NCBI RefSeq assembly: GCF_902859915.1
Contig: NZ_CADIKK010000017.1
Span: 1-64,000 of the forward strand
Length of the DNA stretch: 64,000 nucleotides
Direction: 5' to 3'
Source of the DNA: Paraburkholderia ultramafica
Lineage (GTDB): Bacteria; Pseudomonadota; Gammaproteobacteria; Burkholderiales; Burkholderiaceae
The notes beneath the pieces were generated by a model, which worked only from the letters and a program-made list of their open reading frames with translations, did no database searches and had not been told where the DNA came from. Of the stretch, positions 26,401 to 35,646 are shown in pieces. A program made the translations under genes and the position numbers. Each line of letters starts with the position of its first letter. Positions within the stretch are counted from its first letter, which is position 1.

Positions 26401-27336
26401 TTACTTCACGCTTGCACCTGCCGCGGCCTGATTCAGCGACCGATTGAGCGATTCTTCCACGGCTTCGGAGATGGCTTCAATCGCGGCGGGCGGTGTCGCG
26501 CGGCGTTCGGCGAGTCCGACCGCGCGCCGCGACAGCAAACCGTACAGCGCGGCGTGGTCGCCGCCGAGGCCTTCCAGCAGCGCCAACTGCTTTTCGACGA
26601 CCCCCGTGTCGCCACGCGACACGGGACCGGCGAGCGCGTTGGGCAAACCCTTGTCGCGGGCGGTTTCGATAGTGCCGGCGAGCATCGGCAGCAACGCGCG
26701 CAGCGCGTCGTCCTCGGCAAAACCCAAGGTGCGCCACAGCGCGACGCATTCGGCGAGGCTGCATAGCGCGAAGCTGGCCGCATAGTGCGCGGCGGCGTGA
26801 TACAGCATGCGGCCGCCCGCCGGAATTGACAGCGGATGGCAGCGCAGCGCGATAGCCAGCGCCGTCAGGGTGTCCTTCAGCGCGCCGTCGGCCTCGATCG
26901 TCACCGAGCAGCCGGCGATCCGTTCGAGGTCGGCGAGATCCCCGCTAAAGAGGTACAGTGGATGAAATCCGCCGATCGACGCGCCCTGGTCGCGCGCCGG
27001 CGCCAGCAATTCGACCGGCGACGCGCCGCTACAGTGCACCAGCGCCTTGCCGTGCCGGCTGGCGGCGTCGGGGCCGAACCGCAGTGTGTGCGCTGACGTA
27101 CCGATGCTGTCGTCGGGAACGGCTAAAAACACGATATCGGCGGCGTCGACCACCTGTTGTGGATCGGTGGATGCCGCGCAATGCTCGATTTGACTGGCAA
27201 GCCGGCCGGCCGAGGCCGCCGAGCGGCTCGCCACCGCCGTGACCGGATAGCCGGCGCGTGAAAAGCTCAGCGCGAGACAACGCGCGAGCCGGCCCGCACC
27301 GATAAAACCGAGGCGCGGCAGATGGGACTGGGACAT
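26401..27336 (-). CDS. Rossmann-like/DUF2520 domain oxidoreductase-like protein
   Basis: 311 residues. The N-terminal dinucleotide-binding motif LGFIGAGRLARCLALSFSRA at about 8-27 is followed by the CSGASPVELLA and GGFHPLYLFSG blocks that mark the DUF2520 family (distant relatives of ProC and 6-phosphogluconate dehydrogenase). A helical C-terminal domain follows. The substrate is unknown. It is transcribed in the same direction as the EthD gene, 77 bases upstream of it. Confidence 0.87.
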   Translation of the reverse strand: MSQSHLPRLGFIGAGRLARCLALSFSRAGYPVTAVASRSAASAGRLASQIEHCAASTDPQQVVDAADIVFLAVPDDSIGTSAHTLRFGPDAASRHGKALVHCSGASPVELLAPARDQGASIGGFHPLYLFSGDLADLERIAGCSVTIEADGALKDTLTALAIALRCHPLSIPAGGRMLYHAAAHYAASFALCSLAECVALWRTLGFAEDDALRALLPMLAGTIETARDKGLPNALAGPVSRGDTGVVEKQLALLEGLGGDHAALYGLLSRRAVGLAERRATPPAAIEAISEAVEESLNRSLNQAAAGASVK

Positions 27337-27578
27337 GGTTGCCTGCTCCAGACGGAACATTTGAACGGAAAGCAGAAGTATCGCGCATTCGGTTGTCAGC
27401 AGCGCGATCCGGCACCGGCTTTCGTCTGATCAGATGGCGCGCAATATGGTGTCTGCAGCCGGTCATCCGGCCGCGCGCCGCCCGCAAGTTTGAAAACTGC
27501 TCGCAATTCTTGATGCGCCGGTTTGGCAGTGGCTGTTTCTGGGTACTTCGTTTCGCAGTCAGATTCGGGAGGTTCACG

Positions 27579-27740
27579 ATGAGTATTTTTTCTTACCGAA
27601 AGCACTTGCGGTTCCTGACACATGCACAGCGCCGTCGCTGGTGGGATCAGAAAAAGCGCCTGAAGCCGCGTGTGCATATCAGCGGCGCCTACGTCCCGCC
27701 CAGTGTGTCCCGCGAATTTGCGTATGTGAAGGTCGGCTGA
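27579..27740 (+). CDS. Small basic hypothetical protein
   Basis: 53 residues, rich in Arg and Lys (MSIFSYRKHLRFLTHAQRRR at the start). A strong GGGAGG Shine-Dalgarno lies seven bases before the ATG and a clean terminator follows the stop, which together make coding likely. No domain is recognised. It may be a nucleic-acid- or membrane-surface-binding microprotein. Confidence 0.6.
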   Translation: MSIFSYRKHLRFLTHAQRRRWWDQKKRLKPRVHISGAYVPPSVSREFAYVKVG

Positions 27741-27761
27741 ACTGGCGGCTTCACTGGTGAG

Positions 27762-27794
27762 AAATGCCCGGCGCAATTCGCCGGGCATTTTTTA
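27762..27794 (+). terminator. Rho-independent terminator after the small basic protein gene
   Basis: AAATGCCCGGCG and CGCCGGGCATTT form a perfect 12-bp stem around a 5-base loop, followed by TTTATT. Confidence 0.9.
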
Positions 27795-28110
27795 TTGGGC
27801 GACCCATTCACGCTGTCAGGATTGAAGCTAATGTGTAATCAAAAATTACTGAAATGCGAACATGGAAAGCGCGGGTTCCACAGAATGGCCTATTCACATC
27901 CGTTGAAGTCCGCTCAAACCCTTGATCTTCAGCCCCCCAGGATGCCGCCCCAGAGCCTGCCGCGCTCACGCGAATGACGGGCGATTGCCGGGAATTGCAA
28001 TTTGCAACAAATGCGAACAAATGCGCGCGGTCTTTTTCGATACATTGGTGCAGTAGCATGCAGGGCATGCGAAGTCGGCGACCTAGGTAGGCCGCGCTAG
28101 GAGAACAAAA
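27795..28110. other. Intergenic region with a 10-bp tandem repeat
   Basis: No gene is seen. AACAAATGCG is repeated head to tail at 28006-28015 and 28016-28025, 86 bases before the next start codon, a position where a regulator could bind. A GGAG ribosome binding site for the next gene is at about 28098. Confidence 0.45.
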
Positions 28111-28407
28111 GTGAAAAAGATCGTTCCGTTCGTGGTTGCCACAGCACTCGGCCTGGGACTCGCCGGTGCCGCTCAGGCGCACGTTTCCGTTGGTATCGGT
28201 ATTGGGGTTCCGATTGCGCCGGCTTATCCGGTGTACGCAGCACCGCCGCCGGTCTACTATGCACCGCCGCCGCCGGTCTATGCGCCGCCGGTCTACTATG
28301 CACCGCCGCCTGCTGTGGTGGTGGGTGGTTACTACGGCGGTTATGGCCGTCCTTACTATCACCACGGCTACTACCGCGGTTACCGCCACGGTTACTATCG
28401 CTACTAA
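28111..28407 (+). CDS. Small secreted Pro/Tyr/Gly-rich protein
   Basis: 98 residues. A signal peptide (MKKIVPFVVATALGLGLAGA, cleavage near AQA-HV) is followed by repeats of Ala-Pro-Pro-(Pro)-Val-Tyr and a C-terminal Gly/Tyr/His/Arg segment. This is a common type of small exported protein in Burkholderiaceae, with no known activity. It could be an envelope or matrix component. It is AT-poor and codon use fits the neighbours. Confidence 0.75.
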   Translation: MKKIVPFVVATALGLGLAGAAQAHVSVGIGIGVPIAPAYPVYAAPPPVYYAPPPPVYAPPVYYAPPPAVVVGGYYGGYGRPYYHHGYYRGYRHGYYRY

Positions 28408-28571
28408 GTGCGGCAGGCAATCCCTAACTATGTCGACGGCGTAACGCCGGCTTGAGCGCCGGGTTGCGCCGTTTTTGCATTTCTGTTCCCGTGCCGGCAA
28501 GGCCGACGTTCCAAAGCATTCGCGAAACTGGGAAAATGGCTGTTTCGCCAACGCTCTGGAGAGTTTCGCCG

Positions 28572-29537
28572 ATGCAAGCGCTTCCCGCTCCCACTTTCGA
28601 CGACGTACTCGACGCCGCCGCGCGTCTTGAAGGCGTCGCCCATCGCACCCCCGTCCTGACGTCGAGCACGTTCGATGAACACACGGGCGCGTCGGTGTTC
28701 TTCAAATGTGAAAATTTTCAGCGCATGGGCGCGTTCAAGTTTCGCGGCGCCTATAACGCGATATCGCACTTCGATGCTGAACAACGCAAAGCGGGAGTGC
28801 TGACGTATTCGTCGGGCAATCATGCGCAGGCCATTGCGCTGTCGGCGCGTCTCGCCGGCATCCACGCGACGATCATCATGCCGCGCGACGCCCCTGCGGC
28901 CAAAGTTGCGGCGACCAAGGGCTATGGCGGCGAAGTGATCACCTACGACCGCTATGCGGAGAACCGCGAAGAGATCGGCCGGCGGCTCGCCGAAGAGCGC
29001 GGTATGACGCTGATTCCACCGTATGACCATCCGCATGTGATCGCCGGGCAGGGCACCGCCGTGAAAGAGTTGCTCGACGAAACCGGCCCGCTCGACATGC
29101 TGTTCGTGTGCTTGGGCGGCGGCGGATTGCTCGGCGGCAGCGCTTTGTCAGCGGCGCAATTGAGCCCGGCGTGCACGGTGATCGGCGTGGAGCCGGAAGC
29201 GGGCAACGATGGCCAGCAATCGCTCGCACGCGGCGAGATCGTGCATATCGACACGCCGCGCACGATCGCCGACGGCGCCGCCTCCACGCATCTCGGCGAC
29301 TACACGTTCGCGATTATCCGCGAGCGCGTGGCGCGCATCGAAACCGTCAGCGACGAGCAGCTGATCGGGACGATGCGCTTTTTCGCGCAGCGCATGAAGA
29401 TGGTCGTCGAGCCGACGGGCTGCCTCGCGGCGGCCGCGGTGCTCAAAGGCATCGTGCCGGTGAGGGGCAAGCGCGTCGGCGTGGTGGTGAGCGGCGGCAA
29501 TGTCGATCTGGCGAAGCTTGCGGAGTATCTGGCCTGA
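28572..29537 (+). CDS. Threonine dehydratase/serine racemase-type PLP enzyme
   Basis: 322-residue fold type II PLP enzyme. The PLP lysine is Lys56 in MGAFKFRGA, SSGNHAQ is the phosphate/substrate loop and GGGGLLGG near 183-190 binds PLP phosphate. It lacks the C-terminal ACT-like regulatory domains of biosynthetic IlvA, so it is a catabolic threonine/serine dehydratase, 3-hydroxyaspartate ammonia-lyase or serine racemase relative. Start at 28572; the frame is open further upstream, but the extra residues look non-coding. A terminator follows directly. Confidence 0.9.
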   Translation: MQALPAPTFDDVLDAAARLEGVAHRTPVLTSSTFDEHTGASVFFKCENFQRMGAFKFRGAYNAISHFDAEQRKAGVLTYSSGNHAQAIALSARLAGIHATIIMPRDAPAAKVAATKGYGGEVITYDRYAENREEIGRRLAEERGMTLIPPYDHPHVIAGQGTAVKELLDETGPLDMLFVCLGGGGLLGGSALSAAQLSPACTVIGVEPEAGNDGQQSLARGEIVHIDTPRTIADGAASTHLGDYTFAIIRERVARIETVSDEQLIGTMRFFAQRMKMVVEPTGCLAAAAVLKGIVPVRGKRVGVVVSGGNVDLAKLAEYLA

Positions 29538-29562
29538 TCGATCGGCTCGAATCTGGTTGGAG

Positions 29563-29592
29563 AAAACGGCTCGCCAACGCGAGCCGTTTTTT
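29563..29592. terminator. Terminator between the PLP enzyme and the LysE-type gene
   Basis: AAAACGGCTCGC and GCGAGCCGTTTT are perfectly complementary (12 bp) around a 4-base loop and have T-runs in both directions. It separates two convergent genes. Confidence 0.9.
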
Positions 29593-29594
29593 CG

Positions 29595-30272
29595 TCAGCT
29601 CGCGACGGGCGCGGTTTGCACGATCAGATCGTGATACCCGTTGACGATCACGCTGTACGAGAAGTAAGCGAACAGCAGCGCGGACAGCACGTGGCAGGCA
29701 CGCAGCAGACCGGCGCCTGCGCGCTTGCGGCCGTGGCTGCCGAGTCCGCAGATAAAGATCGTCCAGCACAGACCGCCGAGAAAGAAGCCGCCGAGGAACA
29801 CCAGCGCGGTCTTCGGGCTCGTGGCGCCTGCTTTCGCGATCAGCGCGCCGCCGACCGCCGCGAACCACAGAATCGCCGACGGCGACGACACGGCCAGCAG
29901 CACGCCGCGCAAAAAGCCGCGCCACGGCGACAGGTGCGGCGCATTGGCGTCGCCTTCGCCGGCCAACGCCGGCGCCGACGCCGGGAACATCGCTTCACGC
30001 GCCATTTTCCACGTGAGGAACAGCAGGATCGCCGCACCGCCGATCCATGCCACCCAGCGCACCGATTCGAACTGCAGCAGCGCGGCCATGCCCGCTAGCG
30101 CGAGCGCCGCGTAAATCAGATCGCCGACGCACGAACCCAGGCCGAGCCAGAACCCCGGCTTGAAACCGTGCGACAGCGTCAGCGAAATTATCGCGACGTT
30201 CACGAGACCGATATCCAGGCACAACGACAACGACAGAAAAAATCCGTCCGACATCATTGAAAAGGCGTGCAT
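29595..30272 (-). CDS. LysE-family transporter
   Basis: 225 residues with about six hydrophobic segments in the LysE/RhtB pattern: SLSLCLDIGLVNVAIISLTL, then GFWLGLGSCVGDLIYAALAL in the first half and a repeat-like second half. The family exports amino acids or related metabolites from the cytoplasm. The direction and substrate are inferred from family only. An internal Met at residue 6 or 7 could also be the start. Confidence 0.85.
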   Translation of the reverse strand: MHAFSMMSDGFFLSLSLCLDIGLVNVAIISLTLSHGFKPGFWLGLGSCVGDLIYAALALAGMAALLQFESVRWVAWIGGAAILLFLTWKMAREAMFPASAPALAGEGDANAPHLSPWRGFLRGVLLAVSSPSAILWFAAVGGALIAKAGATSPKTALVFLGGFFLGGLCWTIFICGLGSHGRKRAGAGLLRACHVLSALLFAYFSYSVIVNGYHDLIVQTAPVAS

Positions 30273-30323
30273 CCGTGCAACTGCTCCATCTACTTTGTTG
30301 TTGGTCTTGTCGTACGGCTCGCC

Positions 30324-31892
30324 TCACAGGCCCAACTCGTTCCACAAGCTATCGACGCGCTGTTTCACCGCGTCGTCCATCACGATCGGGTGGCCCCATT
30401 CGCGATCGGTTTCGCCAGGCCACTTGTTGGTCGCGTCGAGTCCCATCTTCGAGCCGAGGCCCGCCACGGGCGACGCGAAATCCAGATAGTCGATCGGCGT
30501 GCGATCCACCAGCACCGTGTCGCGGGCCGGATCGATGCGCGTGGTGATCGCCCAGATCACTTCCTTCCAGTCGCGGATATTGACGTCCTCGTCGACCACG
30601 ACGATGAACTTCGTATACATGAACTGCCGCAGGAAGCTCCACACGCCGAACATCACGCGTTTGGCGTGGCCGGGGTAGCTCTTCTTCATCTGCACGATGG
30701 CCATGCGGTAGCTGCAGCCTTCGGGCGGCAGATAGAAGTCGGTGATTTCGGTGAACTGCTTCTGCAGCAGCGGCACGAACACTTCATTGAGCGCGACGCC
30801 GAGCACAGCCGGCTCGTCGGGCGGTTTGCCGGTGTAGGTGGAGTGGTAGATCGCGTCGCGCCGCATCGTGATGCGCTCGACCGTGAAGACCGGGAACCAC
30901 TCCTGCTCGTTGTAGTAGCCGGTGTGGTCGCCGTACGGCCCTTCGAGCGCATGTTCATACGCCGCCGCCGCGCCCTTGGCCGGACGCGGCGGCGCGCCTG
31001 CGGGGGCGGGCGAGGGCGTGCCTTCCTGCGGATAGATGAAGCCTTCGAGCACCATCTCGGCACGCGCGGGCACCTGCAGGCCGTCGACGCCCGGCGTGAC
31101 GCACTTCGCGAGTTCGGTGCGCGCGCCGCGCAGCAGTCCGGCGAACTGGTATTCGGACAGCGTGTCGGGCACCGGCGTGACCGCGCCGAGGATCGTCGCC
31201 GGATCGGCGCCCAGCACGACGGCCACCGGATACGGCTTGCCGGGGTTCTGCAGCGCGAATTCGCGGAAGTCGAGTGCGCCGCCGCGATGCGCAAGCCAGC
31301 GCATGATCAGTTTGTTACGGCCGATCAGTTGCTGGCGATATATGCCTAAGTTTTGTCGGCTCTTGTTCGGGCCTTTTGTGACGGTCAGACCCCATGTGAT
31401 CAGCGGGCCGGCATCGCCCGGCCAGCAGGTCTGGATCGGCAGCTTGGCGAGGTCGACGTCGTTGCCTTCCCAGACGATTTCCTGGCAGGGCGGCGCGCTT
31501 ACCGTCTTGGGCACCATGTCCCACACCGCCTTGGCCAGCGAAAACAGCTTGCCCGCGTCCTTGAGCCCCTTCGGCGGCTCCGGCTCCTTCAACGCGGAGA
31601 GCAGGCGACCGACGTCGCGCAGCGACTCCAGCGCCGCGCCATCGCCTTCACCGGCTTGCGCGTCGACACCCATGCCGAGCGCGACACGGCGCGGCGTGCC
31701 GAACAGGTTGCCGAGAACCGGGAACGCATGCTGTTGCTTGCTCTCGAACAACAATGCGGGACCGCCGGCACGCAGCACGCGGTCGCACAGCTCGGTCATT
31801 TCCAGGTTTGGCGAGACGTTCTGCGAGATACGGCGCAATTCACCGATCGCCTCGAGACGACTGACAAAATCGCGCAGGTCTTTGTATTTCAT
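30324..31892 (-). CDS. ubiD: 4-hydroxy-3-polyprenylbenzoate decarboxylase
   Basis: 522-residue UbiD-family decarboxylase of ubiquinone biosynthesis, dependent on prenylated FMN supplied by UbiX. Family blocks include KYKDLRDFVSRLEAIGELRR at the N-terminus, the NLGIYRQQ region for flavin/Mn binding and GPYGDHTGYYNEQEWFPVF near 308-326. A stretch of about 25 Pro/Ala residues (near 285-305) is an insertion relative to shorter homologues. It starts at 31892, divergent from the RNA element and transglycosylase gene. Confidence 0.95.
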   Translation of the reverse strand: MKYKDLRDFVSRLEAIGELRRISQNVSPNLEMTELCDRVLRAGGPALLFESKQQHAFPVLGNLFGTPRRVALGMGVDAQAGEGDGAALESLRDVGRLLSALKEPEPPKGLKDAGKLFSLAKAVWDMVPKTVSAPPCQEIVWEGNDVDLAKLPIQTCWPGDAGPLITWGLTVTKGPNKSRQNLGIYRQQLIGRNKLIMRWLAHRGGALDFREFALQNPGKPYPVAVVLGADPATILGAVTPVPDTLSEYQFAGLLRGARTELAKCVTPGVDGLQVPARAEMVLEGFIYPQEGTPSPAPAGAPPRPAKGAAAAYEHALEGPYGDHTGYYNEQEWFPVFTVERITMRRDAIYHSTYTGKPPDEPAVLGVALNEVFVPLLQKQFTEITDFYLPPEGCSYRMAIVQMKKSYPGHAKRVMFGVWSFLRQFMYTKFIVVVDEDVNIRDWKEVIWAITTRIDPARDTVLVDRTPIDYLDFASPVAGLGSKMGLDATNKWPGETDREWGHPIVMDDAVKQRVDSLWNELGL

Positions 31893-32122
31893 CTGGTGCG
31901 GTTCAGTGCCGCGTCAGCGGCGAAAGAGAAGGGCGCGGCAGGCTGCACGGCGCCAGAACAATTGTCGATTTTACCTGCGTTGGCTAGCGCACGTAGATTG
32001 ACCAAACGGCTTAGCCGGAACGGATGAGTTCAGACCGCTCAAAAGGCGCGTGGCGCGCGGTTCCTGGCGGACTGAACAGTGTTCATTATTACAAATAGTT
32101 ATATTTTTGCGACTCTATAGTG

Positions 32123-32151
32123 TTGACGATCTATAAAACCGTGCATAGAAT
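32123..32151 (+). promoter_or_regulatory. Strong sigma-70-type promoter
   Basis: TTGACG at 32123-32128 and TAGAAT at 32146-32151 with an exact 17-bp spacer, preceded by an AT-rich stretch (32080-32110). Predicted start near 32158, about 340 bases before the transglycosylase gene. Confidence 0.75.
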
Positions 32152-32157
32152 CCGTCC

Positions 32158-32296
32158 ACATTGGTTGCAGGGCGTGAACCTTTTTACCACTGCCCCCGGT
32201 CCCATCAGACGCAACGCGTCACCGCTTACCGATCCCCTGCACGGTATTTGACGGTTTATTGAAGTTCTTGCCAGCGCCGACGGACGCTGGTTTTTC
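32158..32296 (+). ncRNA. Candidate structured leader RNA or small RNA
   Basis: Transcript predicted from the promoter at 32123. A long hairpin has arms CGTCA/TGACG (32217-32221, 32249-32253) and TACCG/CGGTA (32227-32231, 32242-32246). Its 10-base loop contains CCCTGCA (32235-32241), perfectly complementary to TGCAGGG at 32166-32172, so a pseudoknot can form. A terminator (arms CCAGCG/CGCTGG, then TTTTT) ends at about 32295. It could be an sRNA or a riboswitch-like leader for the downstream gene. I do not recognise a known family. Confidence 0.5.
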
Positions 32297-32310
32297 GCGT
32301 GGGAGCCACC

Positions 32311-32348
32311 GCCCGCATGCTTTTTTGGCATGGCGCGGGCCATTTTTT
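32311..32348 (+). terminator. Second terminator hairpin in the transglycosylase leader
   Basis: GCCCGCATGC and GCATGGCGCGGGC pair with a two-base bulge around a T-rich loop and are followed by TTTTTT. It lies 20 bases after the first terminator, so transcripts reaching the coding region must pass two stops, or the gene has a later promoter. Confidence 0.7.
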
Positions 32349-32500
32349 CAAGATGGCTTCCCACAAACGGTTTTTGCCGTTTTCCCGACGTCGCTGCTGC
32401 CCTAACCAGACAGAGCGCGCGATGTCTTGATTCTGCGAGCGTGTGGTGCCGCCATCTTCATCTGGCGGGGTTCGCGGATCATGCAACATGGGAGATCTGA

Positions 32501-33685
32501 ATGAACGCCTGGTTATCGTGGCGTCCCGATGAGCGTATCGCGCAAGTTGTGCGTGGTGTGCTGCGTCGCGGGACGCGAATGAGTCATCACCTGTTCAGCA
32601 TCGTCGGCGGTATCGCTGTCGTGCTGGCAGTCGCACTGTGGCTGATGCCGGCCTGGCGCGGCACCCTTGCCGCGCGCTTGATGCCGGTAATTTCCGCCGC
32701 CGTGCAAGCGGGCCCCGCCCGTCTGCTGCAGGGCAACCCGCTGCCGTCTTTCGGGCCGCCTGGCAACGTTGGCGCGCCCTCCGACGAGTCGCTGTCGTCC
32801 AACTCGCCGAACAGCACCGACCCCGCGAGCGGTTCGAATAGCGGCAACACCAGCCTCACCGCGACCAACACCAGCTTCGACGGCGCTTTCGACGGCCCCG
32901 GCTCGGCCGGGATGGGCGTCGCCGCGCTGAACGGGCTCGACCCGCGCACCATGCAGAGCGTCAGCGCGTTGGCGCGCCTGATTCCGGCGCAGCGCGTGTC
33001 GCCCGACGCACGCGACGACCGCGTGCTGGTATCGAGCCGTGAGCAGGATATGGTCGCGTCGTACCTGGCGCGGCGTTATCGCGTCGCTCAGGAGCCCGTC
33101 GGCGAGCTCGTGAAGGCCGCGTTCGACACCGGCCGCGAAGTCGGTCTCGATCCGCTTCTGCTGCTGTCCGTGATGGCGATCGAATCGGGCTTCAACCCGT
33201 ACGCCGAGAGCGGCGTGGGTGCGCAAGGCCTGATGCAGGTGATGTCCAAAGTGCATTCGGACAAATTCCAGTATTTCGGCGGCGAGAGCGCGGCTCTCGA
33301 ACCCCTCGCGAACATCAAGGTGGGCGCGCTGGTGCTGAAGGACTGTATCGCACGCGGCGGTTCGCTGCCGGGCGGCTTGCGCCTGTACGTCGGCTCGACC
33401 TCACAGGATGACGGCGGCTACGGCGCCAAGGTGATGGCCGAGCGTGGCCGTCTGCGCGACGTGGCGCGCGGCCGCAAGGTGCCGATCAACGCCCCGCAGG
33501 CACCTGTTCTGACCGCATCGACCAACACGGCGACGGCTGCTGCCAGCAGCGGCAAGCGTGTGCAGGTGACGCTCGAAGGCGGTCATGTGCTGAGCGCGCC
33601 GGTGAAGACGCCGGCTGCTTCCGAGCAGGACGATGCCAGCTCGAATACGAAGCACGTGGCGTCGGCTTCGGAGTTGGGCGCTTGA
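32501..33685 (+). CDS. Membrane-anchored lytic transglycosylase (SLT domain)
   Basis: 394 residues. A basic N-terminus and one membrane helix (about 30-50) are followed by a Ser/Asn/Gly/Pro-rich linker (80-140) and an SLT/Slt70-type domain with catalytic Glu228 in AIESGFNPYAESGVGAQGLM. The C-terminus (about 330-394) is low-complexity. The enzyme would cleave peptidoglycan glycan strands to 1,6-anhydromuramyl products in the periplasm. A GGAG site precedes ATG 32501. Regulation may run through the structured leader upstream. Confidence 0.9.
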   Translation: MNAWLSWRPDERIAQVVRGVLRRGTRMSHHLFSIVGGIAVVLAVALWLMPAWRGTLAARLMPVISAAVQAGPARLLQGNPLPSFGPPGNVGAPSDESLSSNSPNSTDPASGSNSGNTSLTATNTSFDGAFDGPGSAGMGVAALNGLDPRTMQSVSALARLIPAQRVSPDARDDRVLVSSREQDMVASYLARRYRVAQEPVGELVKAAFDTGREVGLDPLLLLSVMAIESGFNPYAESGVGAQGLMQVMSKVHSDKFQYFGGESAALEPLANIKVGALVLKDCIARGGSLPGGLRLYVGSTSQDDGGYGAKVMAERGRLRDVARGRKVPINAPQAPVLTASTNTATAAASSGKRVQVTLEGGHVLSAPVKTPAASEQDDASSNTKHVASASELGA

Positions 33686-33733
33686 GCTTGAGCAGCGCCA
33701 TGTCGGCGGTCTGATGCAGGAGCGGCCGCTATG

Positions 33734-33765
33734 AAAAAAGGACACTCACGAGTGTCCTTTTTTTT
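33734..33765. terminator. Terminator after the transglycosylase gene
   Basis: AAAAAAGGACACTC and GAGTGTCCTTTTTT are perfectly complementary around a 2-base centre, with T-runs in both directions. Placed between convergent genes. Confidence 0.9.
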
Positions 33766-33871
33766 GCGCCTGGCGGGCGCGCAAAGCGGGGGCGCGGTGT
33801 GTGGCGCTCGACGCGTACTTCAAGCACGTCCGCGGCGGCGATCTCGGCGCCGCGGCTTCACAACATGCCGG

Positions 33872-35068
33872 TCAGTGCCGACCGAACAACTTCGCCAACC
33901 GCTCAACCGCCTCTTCCAGCTTCGGATAGGCGGTGGCGTACGACAACCGGATGTACTCCTTCGGCGCATGCGTGCCGAAGTCCATGCCCGGCACCAGCAC
34001 CACGCCCGCATCGTGCAGCATCGCTTTGGTGAGCGCCGCACTGTCGCCGGCCGCCTGATGCGCGACGGTGCGGCAATCGGCATAGACGTAGAACGCGCCG
34101 TCGGGCATCACCGGCACCGAGAAGCCCAGCGACTCCAGCGCGGGCGCGATGAAGTCACGGCGACGCTTGAACTCCAGACGACGGGCTTCGTAGACGGCGA
34201 TTGTTTCCGGTTCGAAGCAGGCGAGCGCCGCATGCTGGGCAAGCGCCGATGCGCAGATGAAGAGGTTCTGGGCGAGCTTTTCAAAGGCGCCGACCATGCC
34301 GGGCGGCACCACCAGCCAGCCCAGACGCCAGCCGGTCATGTTGAAGTACTTCGAAAAGCTGTTGACGGTGATCACGTCGCCGCCGAACGAGAGCGCCGAC
34401 ACGGGTTTCGCGTCGTAGCTCAAGCCCTGGTAGATCTCGTCGACGATGGTGAATCCGCCGCGCGCCCGCACGGCCTTGACGATGCGCTCGAGTTCGGCCG
34501 GCTCGATCGATGTGCCGGTCGGGTTCGACGGCGACGCGAGCAGCACGCCACGGGTGCGCTCGTTCCACAGGCGTTCGACGTCAGCGGCGGTCAACTGGAA
34601 ACGTTCGGCCGGGCCGCTTGGCACCATCACCGGCTTGCCTTCGGCGGCGATCACGAAGTGCCGGTTGCACGGATAGCACGGATCGGGCATCAGCACTTCG
34701 TCGTCGCGATCGACCAGCGCCGCGCAGGCCAGCAGCAACGCGGCGGAGGCCCCCGCGGTGACGACGATCCGCGCCGGATCGACGTCGACACCGTAGACCT
34801 CGGCGTAATGCGCCGAAATCGCTTCGCGCAGCGCGTGCACGCCGAGCGCGTTGGTGTATTGCGTCACGCCGCGGCGCAGCGCGCTGGCCGCCGCTTCGAT
34901 GACCGGCTCGGGCGCGGTGAAATCGGGTTCGCCGATTCCCATGTGAATGATGTCGCGTCCGTCGCGCTCGAGAAGCGCGGCCTCCTTGGCCAGTTCCATC
35001 ACGTAGAAAGGCTGGATGGCGTCGACGCGCGCAGCAAGCCGCACCAAAGGTTCGGTCACGGAGTTCAT
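33872..35068 (-). CDS. Pyridoxal-phosphate-dependent aminotransferase (class I/II)
   Basis: 398 residues, fold type I. The PLP lysine is Lys240 in NSFSKYFNMTGWRLGW, and SNPTGT near 181-186 and the VDEIYQGLSY region (Asp/Tyr that bind PLP) are conserved. It resembles AspC/AlaC-like enzymes of the I-gamma group. The amino donor cannot be read from sequence. It precedes nusB on the same strand by about 140 bases. Confidence 0.92.
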   Translation of the reverse strand: MNSVTEPLVRLAARVDAIQPFYVMELAKEAALLERDGRDIIHMGIGEPDFTAPEPVIEAAASALRRGVTQYTNALGVHALREAISAHYAEVYGVDVDPARIVVTAGASAALLLACAALVDRDDEVLMPDPCYPCNRHFVIAAEGKPVMVPSGPAERFQLTAADVERLWNERTRGVLLASPSNPTGTSIEPAELERIVKAVRARGGFTIVDEIYQGLSYDAKPVSALSFGGDVITVNSFSKYFNMTGWRLGWLVVPPGMVGAFEKLAQNLFICASALAQHAALACFEPETIAVYEARRLEFKRRRDFIAPALESLGFSVPVMPDGAFYVYADCRTVAHQAAGDSAALTKAMLHDAGVVLVPGMDFGTHAPKEYIRLSYATAYPKLEEAVERLAKLFGRH

Positions 35069-35211
35069 ACAATCAAATCCAGTTCAGAAGCAAAAGCGGG
35101 ACGGCGCCTGCGCAATCGTTCATGCGCGAGACCGCGTCCTTGCCGGCGGTTCGGTTTGCCGCGTGCGGCGCGGCGCATGCCGGGACCCTGCCGAAGTCAT
35201 GCGCCAGACGC

Positions 35212-35646
35212 TCAGGGCTTGCGAGCCGCCTGCGTTTCAGTCGCGCGCAGTTGCGCCGACAGCTTGTCCAGCACGCCATTCACGTACTTGTAGCCGTCCG
35301 CGCCGCCGAACGTCTTGGCAAGCTCAACCGCTTCGTTGATGACCACGCGATAGGGGATATCGACGTGATTCTTCAGTTCGAACGCGGCGACCAGCAGCAC
35401 CGCGCGTTCGACCGGCGAGAGCTGGTCGAGCGGGCGGTCGAGACACGGCGCGATATCGGCGGACAGCGCCTCCGAATCGCGGATCACGCCGTGCAGGATT
35501 GCGTCCAGATGCTCGTGGTCGGCCTTGTCGAAGCCTTGCGCGCCGCGCAGCTGCGCGTCGATCTCAGCGCCGGGCGAACCCGACAGCAGCCACTGGTAAA
35601 GCCCCTGCGTGGCCAGTTCGCGGGAGCGTCGGCGTGCGCTCTTCAT
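35212..35646 (-). CDS. nusB: Transcription antitermination factor NusB
   Basis: 144 residues, all-helical, opening with KSARRRSRELATQGLYQWLL, the NusB RNA-binding arginine-rich helix, and ending in the YKYVNGVLDKLSAQLR region. NusB binds boxA RNA with S10 in rRNA antitermination. Its ATG overlaps the ribH stop (35643-35646), so the two are translationally coupled as in many proteobacteria. Confidence 0.95.
   Translation of the reverse strand: MKSARRRSRELATQGLYQWLLSGSPGAEIDAQLRGAQGFDKADHEHLDAILHGVIRDSEALSADIAPCLDRPLDQLSPVERAVLLVAAFELKNHVDIPYRVVINEAVELAKTFGGADGYKYVNGVLDKLSAQLRATETQAARKP

Noticed and set aside
27808..28551. Minus-strand open frame of about 247 codons
   Set aside because: Low-complexity Arg/Val/Ile stretches arise from reading the Pro/Tyr repeat gene backwards; no start signal.
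32158..32296. 6S RNA
   Set aside because: The length is near, but I could not find the long closing stem with a large central bubble of 6S RNA.
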